From: Heminiphilus faecis
GTDB taxonomy: Bacteria; Bacteroidota; Bacteroidia; Bacteroidales; Muribaculaceae
NCBI RefSeq assembly: GCF_008728965.1
Contig: NZ_VSMC01000001.1
Coordinates: forward strand, 121,511-185,510
Reading direction: 5' to 3'
DNA: 64,000 nucleotides
Shown here: in pieces, positions 1-6,762 of the stretch
Layout of the letters: the number at the start of each line of letters is the position of its first letter
Position numbering within the stretch: position 1 is the first letter of the stretch
The notes under the pieces: model-generated
The model's input: only the letters and a program-made list of their open reading frames with translations
The model's database searches: none
Told to the model about the DNA's origin: nothing
Position numbers and translations under genes: made by a program

Positions 1-623
1 CCATGGCTCCGGCCGACAGTACAGTCACCAAACTGCTCACCGCCCAACAGATCGACTCTGTAAACGCCGTACTCGGCAAGTACACCAACGGCATGCTCAA
101 ACTCGACCAGCTCGCCATGTTCAAGCCCCGCATGATCGACACTCAGCTCGGCATGCTTCAGAGCATGGTTGCCTTCCCAGAATTCAACGGACAGGAGCAG
201 CTTGACAACACCATACAGTTAAAAGGACGCGAACTCGGCAAGAGCATAAAAGGCTTCGAAACCCTCGAACAGCAGATGAGCATGCTTATGGGCGGCTCAA
301 TGGCCGAGCAGGCATCGGACCTGATGGAAAGCGTAAGAAAAGACGGCGAAGCCTCTGACAAGGCCCACAAACTCGCCGATGCCTACATGAGCGCCGACAT
401 AAATACAATCGAAAAAATGTTTCTCGACCCGGACCTCGGTATGGACGAAAAGACCCGCAGGATGCTCATCGACGACCGTAACGCCGACTGGCTCAAGCAG
501 CTGTCATCCATACTTCCCTCCGAAAGTGTGTTCATAGCAGTAGGAGCCGGGCACCTCATCGGTGACACAGGCCTCATCAAGGAACTGCAGAAAGCAGGCT
601 ATACAGTAACACCTGTAAAATAA
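1..623 (+). CDS. TraB/GumN family protein, C-terminal part (5' end outside window)
   Basis: The visible 206 residues end in FIAVGAGHLIGDTGLI, the conserved GxGHLxG-type motif near the C-terminus of TraB/GumN proteins, followed by the usual last strand (KAGYTVTPV). Family members are about 280-300 residues with an N-terminal signal or lipoprotein peptide, so roughly the first third lies upstream. The ATG at position 3 is probably an internal methionine. The family resembles pheromone-shutdown TraB proteins, and a metal-dependent peptidase role has been proposed, but the function here is unknown. The stop at 621-623 lies 10 bases before the ABC-transporter gene, so the two may be co-transcribed. 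Confidence 0.75.
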   Translation, partial: MAPADSTVTKLLTAQQIDSVNAVLGKYTNGMLKLDQLAMFKPRMIDTQLGMLQSMVAFPEFNGQEQLDNTIQLKGRELGKSIKGFETLEQQMSMLMGGSMAEQASDLMESVRKDGEASDKAHKLADAYMSADINTIEKMFLDPDLGMDEKTRRMLIDDRNADWLKQLSSILPSESVFIAVGAGHLIGDTGLIKELQKAGYTVTPVK

Positions 624-633
624 GCATACAATA

Positions 634-1488
634 ATGATAGTTCTAAATAACCTAACCTACCGCTACCGCAAGGGCGCCGAGGCCCTGACAGATGTCTCGG
701 CGTCCATAGGGCCCGGCATCCACCTTCTCCTCGGCGAGAACGGAGCCGGCAAGACTACCTTGCTTCATGTGATGGCCGGCCTGCTCTATCCCTCATCGGG
801 AGAGTGCCTTATAGACGGTGAGGACGCCTCGCGACGTCTGCCCTCAGAACTCTCGCGCATGTTTTTCCTCGGTGACAACATGCCTTTCCCGGCCAAGACC
901 ATCAATGAGATGTCGCGTATACATGCCGTGTTTTATCCCGGGTTTGACCCCGTGCAGCTTCAAGAAAACCTCAAGTCGTTCGGTCTTACGGGCGATGAAC
1001 CTATAGCAAAAATGTCACTCGGCAACCGCCACAAGTCACAGGTGGCCTATGCTCTGGCATTAAGAACCGATATACTACTTCTTGACGAGCCCGCCAACGG
1101 TCTGGACATATCGGCCAAACAAGCGCTTCAGTCTATGATTGCCTCCAACGTGAACGAAGAGCAGACCGTGATAATATCCACCCACACGGTCAACGACTTC
1201 ACAAACCTCTTTGACGGAGTGATTGTACTTTCGCGCAGCCACATGCTAATGGCCATGAATGCCAACGAAATAACATCGAGAGTCACATTCACCGTATCGT
1301 CCATACCGGCGGTCAATCCGATATATGGCGAGACTCGTATCAACATGTTCCACTCCATAGTCGAAAATACTGACGGCGAGGACTCCGACATAGACTATAT
1401 ACTGTTGTATAACGCCATAATGAACGCTTCGTCGCGCCCACGCCTCCTCCAACTGCTAAACAACAACGACAATGAACAGCATGATTAA
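634..1488 (+). CDS. ABC transporter ATP-binding protein (YtrB-like)
   Basis: This 284-residue protein is the nucleotide-binding subunit of an ABC transporter. The Walker A motif GENGAGKTT is at about residues 34-42, the signature region SLGNRHKSQ at 128-136 (divergent from LSGGQ), Walker B ILLLDEP at 147-153 and the switch histidine in ISTHTV at about 184. A C-terminal extension of about 90 residues follows the ATPase core. Its reading frame overlaps that of the membrane subunit downstream by 17 bases, and a GntR-type regulator follows. That arrangement matches the ytr-type operons of Firmicutes and Bacteroidetes, which respond to cell-wall-active compounds. The substrate cannot be read from the sequence. 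Confidence 0.9.
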   Translation: MIVLNNLTYRYRKGAEALTDVSASIGPGIHLLLGENGAGKTTLLHVMAGLLYPSSGECLIDGEDASRRLPSELSRMFFLGDNMPFPAKTINEMSRIHAVFYPGFDPVQLQENLKSFGLTGDEPIAKMSLGNRHKSQVAYALALRTDILLLDEPANGLDISAKQALQSMIASNVNEEQTVIISTHTVNDFTNLFDGVIVLSRSHMLMAMNANEITSRVTFTVSSIPAVNPIYGETRINMFHSIVENTDGEDSDIDYILLYNAIMNASSRPRLLQLLNNNDNEQHD

Positions 1489-2257
1489 CTCCATACCCGT
1501 CAACGGCTCCTTCTCATGGCGGCGTTTCGTGGCCGTGGCCCGCTTCTATTATCCCCGGCTTCGCATACAGATATTGGTATACCCATTGATAGCCGTATTT
1601 TTTTCGATATGCATAGTCATAGCCACCAATTATGAAAGCTTTGAACTGCTGACCGCACCCATAGTCATGGCCATAAATGCCATGATAGCTTTCGGCCCCA
1701 TAACATTTGCCTGCCGCAAAGGTCTTGAGACAGAGACTGTACTTCCGGCCACGGCAACCGAAAAGTGCACCTTCATACTCTTTTACGGGCTTGTAGCGAT
1801 ACCTCTCCTTATATTGCTGCCTATGCTGCTCATGTACTTCATACTGCCTGTGGACCGATCACTTGAATATATCATTCAGCTCATATCCAAGTCACAGAAT
1901 ATGTTCATTTCGAAGACCTACGGGTTATCCTTGATTCAATATTGCGCCCCGGCCATTACATGTCTTTGGTCTGTAATGGCACTAAAAAACAACCGAGTGG
2001 TCATGGGTATCGTATGGACATTTGTCTACAATACCGTATTAGGTATTACTGGAGCTGTCTACGGCGCTTACATGGCATTCAAGATCGGCTTCAAGGACGG
2101 AATGTACGGCGTGGACAAACTCGACACTACGGCATTAACTAATGCGGTTATTAACGGTATGACACCTTACATGACTATCGTGAGTGTAGTTATATTGATT
2201 TATTGTATCTTTGCATTATACAAGACTTGCCAAAGCATCAAAAACCGACAAATGTAA
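1472..2257 (+). CDS. ABC transporter membrane subunit
   Basis: This 261-residue hydrophobic protein has about six predicted transmembrane segments, including stretches near residues 33-53, 65-82, 103-125, 165-178, 183-203 and 237-255. It starts inside the 3' end of the ATPase gene, which suggests translational coupling. No conserved permease motif is recognisable. Assignment as the membrane partner rests on the hydrophobic pattern and on its position between the ATPase and a GntR regulator. The last 15 residues are basic and cytoplasmic-looking. Confidence 0.8.
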   Translation: MNSMINSIPVNGSFSWRRFVAVARFYYPRLRIQILVYPLIAVFFSICIVIATNYESFELLTAPIVMAINAMIAFGPITFACRKGLETETVLPATATEKCTFILFYGLVAIPLLILLPMLLMYFILPVDRSLEYIIQLISKSQNMFISKTYGLSLIQYCAPAITCLWSVMALKNNRVVMGIVWTFVYNTVLGITGAVYGAYMAFKIGFKDGMYGVDKLDTTALTNAVINGMTPYMTIVSVVILIYCIFALYKTCQSIKNRQM

Positions 2258-2265
2258 AGGGAACT

Positions 2266-2613
2266 ATGGATTTTTCTAACAACAAACCCATATATAAGCA
2301 GATCATCGACTATTGTTACGGCAAGATCATGGCCGGAGAATGGTTGCCTGATGCCCGTATTCCCTCTATAAAAGAATTGTCGGTCACAATGGTGGTCAAC
2401 AGCCGCACGGTACTGAAAGCCTATGACGACATGCAGGCGCTCGGAGTGATATACCAGCGGCGCGGTATGGGCTACTACGTGGCTCCGGAGTCACGCGACA
2501 TAATATTGACCGAACGACGGGCTGAATTTTTTGAAGAGACCTTACCGGAAATAATGAAAGAGATGGACCTGCTCGGCCTTACATGGGACGACCTTATAGC
2601 CCGCTCCCATTAA
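2266..2613 (+). CDS. GntR-family regulator, YtrA subfamily
   Basis: This 115-residue protein has an N-terminal winged helix of GntR type, KPIYKQIIDYCYGKIMAGEW followed by RIPSIKELS and VNSRTVLKAYDDM, and a short helical tail instead of a large effector domain, which defines the YtrA group. The start at 2266 is chosen because it follows an AAAGGGA ribosome-binding site and gives the canonical N-terminus. An upstream alternative at 2203 would overlap the permease gene. YtrA-type proteins usually repress their own ABC-transporter operon. Here the regulator is last after the ATPase and permease, so autoregulation of the set is likely but inferred. Confidence 0.9.
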   Translation: MDFSNNKPIYKQIIDYCYGKIMAGEWLPDARIPSIKELSVTMVVNSRTVLKAYDDMQALGVIYQRRGMGYYVAPESRDIILTERRAEFFEETLPEIMKEMDLLGLTWDDLIARSH

Positions 2614-2653
2614 GTCAAAAATGACAATAGTAGTACATAATTAGCCGTACATA

Positions 2654-3133
2654 ATGAAACAGCAAGTTAAAATAAGCACTTACTCGATAGTCATCAACAT
2701 CATCGCACTAATCGTAATTGGTGCGGTGATGTTGATAAACCTGAACCGTGGCAACATGTGGTTTGTATGGACTCTCGCAGGACTGCTTCTCATCATTTTT
2801 TCGGCAGCACTGTTTTATATGCCGCTGTCTATATCGGTCAATGACCGTGAGTTGTGCATCAACCGGCCGCTTAAAGTCAAAAGCATAGCCTTGGACAACA
2901 TAGCATCGGTTGTTCCATGTCCACCTACCATGGGTGAACGGCGCATATGCGGCAGTGGCGGATGGTTTGGCTACTGGGGCTGGTTCAGCGAACGCGACCT
3001 CGGAAAGTACTTCGCCTACTATGGCCGGGCATCGGACTGCTTTCTCGTCACGCTCAAAGACGGACACCGCTACATGCTCGGATGCAGCAACCCCCAATCC
3101 ATCATCGACTACATCAACAACCACATCAAATAA
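2654..3133 (+). CDS. Membrane-anchored bacterial PH-domain-like protein
   Basis: This 159-residue protein has two transmembrane helices in the first 60 residues (about 11-28 and 35-56), then a beta-rich region with a strongly aromatic patch (GGWFGYWGWFSERDLGKYFA) and a typical PH-like ending in which a strand LVTLKDGHRYML is followed by a terminal helix. Such proteins often sit next to ABC transporters with GntR regulators, and the 40-base gap suggests it belongs to the same transcription unit. No biochemical role is known. Confidence 0.7.
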   Translation: MKQQVKISTYSIVINIIALIVIGAVMLINLNRGNMWFVWTLAGLLLIIFSAALFYMPLSISVNDRELCINRPLKVKSIALDNIASVVPCPPTMGERRICGSGGWFGYWGWFSERDLGKYFAYYGRASDCFLVTLKDGHRYMLGCSNPQSIIDYINNHIK

Positions 3134-3183
3134 CCAATCCAACCCGTCAATGTATTTCCTTCGTGGATTAAATTTGAAATTAT

Positions 3184-3387
3184 TTATTTGGCTATTATAA
3201 TCAGAAGCACTGCAAAAAACAGAAAGCCAAGAAATCCGTTAGTATGGTCGCTGTCGACATAGTCTATATCTCTGGAATCTTCCGAACCATAGCGGAGCCG
3301 GCATGACACTTTCTGCCCGCCACGGAACAGCCGCAGCCCCAATACCGCCCCCCGGTTCCGAGATGCAAAATAATTGATATGCTCCAT
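3184..3387 (-). CDS. Possible small membrane protein
   Basis: This 67-residue frame has a charged, Arg-rich N-terminal half and a C-terminal hydrophobic helix (about residues 50-66) ending in Ile-Ile-Ile-Ala-Lys. It lies alone between convergent genes and shows no clear ribosome-binding site, which is not unusual in this phylum. The hydrophobic C-terminus preceded by an acidic stretch looks protein-like, but I recognise no family. It may be a tail-anchored small protein or a chance frame. Confidence 0.35.
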   Translation of the reverse strand: MEHINYFASRNRGAVLGLRLFRGGQKVSCRLRYGSEDSRDIDYVDSDHTNGFLGFLFFAVLLIIIAK

Positions 3388-3413
3388 GAACGTATAAACA
3401 TCTCAATTATGAT

Positions 3414-3854
3414 TCATCTAAGAATCTGCCGTATAAAAACCGCATTACTGTCAACTCCCGCACTAACAACAAGATTGTATTCCGAAGGAATATATATTGT
3501 GTCACCAATCGCAACAATTGGTGTCGGGATGTTTATACGCCCTGAAAAACGCCACTCTCTTCCGTCAGAATTGCGCTTTATTCTGCGCGATATTATCCAA
3601 GGGCCGAAAGTTGAGCGTAGAAATGAATAATCCGACTTATAACAGATTATATCTGGCAGTTCAACATAGACAGTATCATCTATTGAAATTATCGTATGTT
3701 CTCCCCACCAAATGAGCGTGTCCTGAACTTCTTTTGGCAAATCGGAATATACAACCCTTTCGCCATCAGTATAATCTATGGAACGATTGCATCCAAAACA
3801 AATGCCAATCGCTCCAAAAGCTATAATACCTGCAATCTTCTGCCACTTATTCAT
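3414..3854 (-). CDS. Hypothetical lipoprotein
   Basis: This 146-residue protein has a signal peptide of about 20 residues ending at a cysteine in a lipobox-like context (IGICFGC, Cys at about 22), so it is probably a lipoprotein. The rest is beta-rich without a recognised domain. Its start overlaps the end of the DKNYY lipoprotein gene by 8 bases, so the two are probably co-expressed. Base composition is more AT-rich than the flanking core genes, as for the whole 3.2-6.3 kb block. Confidence 0.65.
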   Translation of the reverse strand: MNKWQKIAGIIAFGAIGICFGCNRSIDYTDGERVVYSDLPKEVQDTLIWWGEHTIISIDDTVYVELPDIICYKSDYSFLRSTFGPWIISRRIKRNSDGREWRFSGRINIPTPIVAIGDTIYIPSEYNLVVSAGVDSNAVFIRQILR

Positions 3855-5007
3855 ATAATTTGCCGTATTTCTTTTTCAGATATTCCCTGAGTTTCGGAGA
3901 ATCTTTGCCTTTATACACACGGTTACGATCGAATACAGTCCAACTGTCACCATCCGGGAAATCTACCTTTTCAAAACTGGCTGCATCGGCACCGGGAATT
4001 ATAGAATCGTTCCAAAATACATGCTTGTCATCTTTTCCATAATTGAAATCGCCTCCCATAGTTCCTTTATTTCCGGAATAATATGATGAGACCGGTACCG
4101 GTCGGAATGTCTTTGGATCTGCACCGTTAACCAATTTATTACTCCACCATACGTGTGACTCATCCTTATACCAGTTGTCGGAAATATGCTCGAACGTTGC
4201 GACATCAGCATCCTGCAGTATATGAAAGTCTAAATCATAAATATTTATTCCGTCAGAATACATCAATCTTCCTATTTGAGAAAGCTTAGTGTAATCTTTT
4301 ATCTGTGTAGGCATTTCTCTTTGGTAGGCTCTATGCTTATCCTGTCCTATATAGAAATCCACCTCTTTGAATGTCGCCGGATCAGCCTCCGGAATCTCCT
4401 TCCCCATAAAAAATACTCTATATTTATCAGCGGCATAGCACCCTGATTGAATCGGCCTTTCAGCGTCTATGGGATGAAATGTGGCATAATCAATATTTGG
4501 AATAACCGTTCCATTCAAATAATATCCATTATTCTTATCTTTTCCCCAACTTGTATTTTCACCTGATTTATCTTTCAAAATTTCGAATGATGATTTATCT
4601 CTGACATTTAGCGCTTTGCCATTGTTATAAAAGTCCTTTTTGTCCTCGGTCAACTCATAAGAATGAATCTTGAAAGAGGTCGGGTCGGCTCCTTTCATCA
4701 ACACCCCCTCATCATATACGTTAAATTTATCGACAGCAAATCCTTTTTCCAAGACTCTAAATGATTGGCAGTCCGCTCCTCTTATGATATCCCCCCGATA
4801 AAATGCGTATGTTTTATCACGGCCATAATCATCGTTCAATATCTCAAATGTTTCGGGGTCGGCATCAACCTTTTGTGAATTGTGCCCGCTACCTTCGTTC
4901 CATGTGTGCCATGTCACTTCTTTACCGTCGTTTTTATATCCTATTGAGCATGACACGAAAGTAAGCAATACAAAAGTTACTGCGATAAGAACGATTGATT
5001 TCTTCAT
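3847..5007 (-). CDS. DKNYY-repeat lipoprotein
   Basis: This 386-residue protein begins with a lipoprotein signal (MKKSIVLIAVTF, lipid cysteine in FVSCS at about residue 20). The remainder consists of repeated units of roughly 40-60 residues built around a charged-Lys plus aromatic core, such as GRDKTYAFYRGD, AVDKFNVYDEGV, GKDKNNGYYLNG and GKDDKHVFWND, most followed by an Asp-Pro/Ala-x-x-Phe segment. This is the pattern of the DKNYY family, common in Bacteroidetes and Fusobacteria and of unknown function. The start at 5007 is preferred over the open frame to 5085 because it gives a proper signal peptide. It is followed in operon by a second lipoprotein. Confidence 0.85.
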   Translation of the reverse strand: MKKSIVLIAVTFVLLTFVSCSIGYKNDGKEVTWHTWNEGSGHNSQKVDADPETFEILNDDYGRDKTYAFYRGDIIRGADCQSFRVLEKGFAVDKFNVYDEGVLMKGADPTSFKIHSYELTEDKKDFYNNGKALNVRDKSSFEILKDKSGENTSWGKDKNNGYYLNGTVIPNIDYATFHPIDAERPIQSGCYAADKYRVFFMGKEIPEADPATFKEVDFYIGQDKHRAYQREMPTQIKDYTKLSQIGRLMYSDGINIYDLDFHILQDADVATFEHISDNWYKDESHVWWSNKLVNGADPKTFRPVPVSSYYSGNKGTMGGDFNYGKDDKHVFWNDSIIPGADAASFEKVDFPDGDSWTVFDRNRVYKGKDSPKLREYLKKKYGKLYE

Positions 5008-5324
5008 AGCTTGCAGACTTTTAAGGTTAATATGAGCAACCGACTTTGCGCCCTGAGGTTGTTGGAGAGAGCAAAACCAACACATAGAATCAGTATCTTA
5101 TAGAGTGTTGCCATATGCAAAGCTACAACAAAAATTCGTGACCCTGTGATAATAGGGCAAGAAAATCCGCATTCCTCGGCAGCCACCATAAAAATGCTTA
5201 CTCCAAAATCACTCATGAATGAATGCGCAATAGCGACATCATTCAAATCATCTTCTTAAAGTGCTTTTTCAAGAATAGATTTCATATCTGAATGTAGAGA
5301 GTTATAGAAATCCTTAATTGGCAT
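5004..5324 (-). pseudogene. Possible degraded reading frame interrupted by a stop codon
   Basis: An ATG at 5324 opens a frame of 22 codons (MPIKDFYNSLHSDMKSILEK...) that stops at TAA 5256-5258 and then continues open in the same frame for another 84 codons to 5004 (EDDLNDVAIAHSFMSDFG...). The charged, helical composition on both sides of the stop looks like one small protein broken by a nonsense change. I recognise no family, so chance continuity cannot be excluded. It lies directly downstream of the truncated RecG-like gene and fills an otherwise empty 330-base gap. Confidence 0.25.
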
Positions 5325-5338
5325 AATTGTTATATTTG

Positions 5339-6349
5339 TTATATATTGTATTGTAATTCCCAGTGGCCACCTTTCTTGGAACCGACATACTGGACTATAT
5401 CGGATAGAGCGGCGAGTTCGCGCTCGATTGTTTTCGTGGCAACACCGATTGTGAAGGCTATTTCTGCTCTTGTGGTCTGCGGGTTCTCGCTGATGAGAGC
5501 TATGATTTGCTGCTGCCGCTCGGTTAAATTTTTAGCGACATTTTTAGCGACATCCGTCTTTTCCGCTTCGCGGGTTTGTAGGTCAAAAGTTACTTTGACG
5601 GAATTAATTGTTGTCTCGATATGCATGGGGCGATTGGTTACTTCTTGCCAACGCTTGAGCTTACGGAGTCCGTAGCCGAGATTTTCTGAGAGATGTGCAA
5701 GACGGAATAGTTTTGCTATCACCGGATTGCGAGGCTGGGATTCAAACGAGCTTTCCATTACATCCAATGGCATCGGCATACCGCCGGGATTTAGGAATTC
5801 GATGCGGTCGTCAAAAACATGGATGCAACTCCGTCGTGGGCTGAAGTGGTCGGCATGAGCCATCTGATTCGCCATTGCCTCGCGTAGTATGTCATACTCG
5901 GAGAAATCTTCTACCGACTGTCCTCGCTCGTTGATACCAACCATCGGAGTATTGACGAGTGTGCGGAGGCGACGAAGAATAACGCGGCTCGCTTCCCAAA
6001 GATTCTGCTGTTCCGGGATGCGGTAAGTATAGTTTTTAGTCATTGCCTCCAGACCCGTACCGGGTATCTCGACATAATCGGCGCAGAATGTCGGAACGAA
6101 GTTGAAGGTGTAAGGACTCTTGCCAAGCATTATCAGACCGCCGTAAGTCAGTTGGCCGGAATGGTCGGTGATTCCGACACCTTTACAAAAATCCTCATCG
6201 CTCACGCTGTCAAGATGTGAAACCAAGCCCCAATGACGCACTTCGCCTCGGAAGTCGGTCAATGCATCACGGTTAAGCATATCGATGTTGGTGTCAGGAA
6301 TGGATTTCTGCGACTGGATGCCAAATGACTGATCGCGAATCATCGACAT
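5339..6349 (-). CDS. RecG-like ATP-binding protein, N-terminally truncated (probable remnant)
   Basis: The protein matches the C-terminal two thirds of the large Bacteroidetes family annotated as ATP-binding or RecG-like putative regulators. The region YDILREAMANQMAHADHF plus FDDRIEFLNPGGMP is the HATPase_c_4 part, and the last 70 residues (LTERQQQIIALISENPQTTR...ERELAAL) form a winged helix. The N-terminal AlbA_2 Schlafen-like domain expected before it is missing. The open frame continues to 6508 only because it runs antisense through the palindromic repeat at 6361-6510, so ATG 6349 (MSMIRDQSFG) is the first residue of recognisable gene. A duplicated KNVAKNL segment precedes the winged helix. 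It is probably a non-functional fragment bounded by the repeat. Confidence 0.65.
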   Translation of the reverse strand: MSMIRDQSFGIQSQKSIPDTNIDMLNRDALTDFRGEVRHWGLVSHLDSVSDEDFCKGVGITDHSGQLTYGGLIMLGKSPYTFNFVPTFCADYVEIPGTGLEAMTKNYTYRIPEQQNLWEASRVILRRLRTLVNTPMVGINERGQSVEDFSEYDILREAMANQMAHADHFSPRRSCIHVFDDRIEFLNPGGMPMPLDVMESSFESQPRNPVIAKLFRLAHLSENLGYGLRKLKRWQEVTNRPMHIETTINSVKVTFDLQTREAEKTDVAKNVAKNLTERQQQIIALISENPQTTRAEIAFTIGVATKTIERELAALSDIVQYVGSKKGGHWELQYNI

Positions 6350-6360
6350 TATTTCGGACC

Positions 6361-6510
6361 AATGTAAAAATACGGTTGTTAAACAACGACTATGTTTGTT
6401 GCAGGGACGCCAGTAGTACGGCGTCAGGCTACAACCCGTATGGCCATCCGGATTCGCGGGCGCCGTACTACTGGCGCCCCTACATGCCTGTTGCATTTTA
6501 CACTTCAACC
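6361..6510. repeat. 150-bp palindromic interspersed repeat, copy R1
   Basis: This segment is about 90 percent identical by eye to 61862-62010. It carries near-terminal inverted sequences (TGTAAAAATAC at the left; TGTAAAATGC read on the opposite strand at the right) and an internal stem in which GGGACGCCAGTAGTACGGCG (6403-6422) pairs with 6461-6480 at 19 of 20 positions. No coding capacity of its own is apparent. The structure resembles a REP or MITE-like mobile palindrome. It sits exactly at the truncated 5' side of the RecG-like gene. Confidence 0.8.
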
Positions 6511-6557
6511 GGGTTTTGCCACTGATTCACTATTTCCTGCCGGGGTTCCGGGTATGT

Positions 6558-6635
6558 GGCATCGCCGGCGCCATCCGAGTCTGCGGCTCGGGCATACACA
6601 TAAAATAAGCGAGGCGATGCCATCCCGGTATCGCC
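6558..6635. other. Intergenic hairpin-rich segment
   Basis: GGCATCGCC (6558-6566) is exactly complementary to GGCGATGCC (6613-6621), and the latter overlaps a shorter hairpin GGCGAT...ATCGCC (6613-6618 with 6630-6635). The two structures are mutually exclusive. No reading frame or promoter is evident here. It may be another small repeat next to R1. I see no function. Confidence 0.35.
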
Positions 6636-6705
6636 TTGCCTGATAATAAACCAATCATTATCACATTTCTTGCAATGGAAAAAGTAATTTTGCTATGTAC
6701 CTATA

Positions 6706-6750
6706 AAACGTCGGGGCGCATAAATGGTTCATATGTCCCGACGTTTTTTT
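6706..6750. terminator. Rho-independent terminator after the GH31 gene
   Basis: AAACGTCGGG (6706-6715) pairs perfectly with CCCGACGTTT (6737-6746). A run of Ts follows on the plus strand, and the left side ends in TTTTAT when read on the minus strand. It begins just beyond the GH31 stop at 6763 and would terminate that minus-strand transcript. It may also act in the other direction. Confidence 0.8.
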
Positions 6751-6762
6751 TGAAAAATATTT

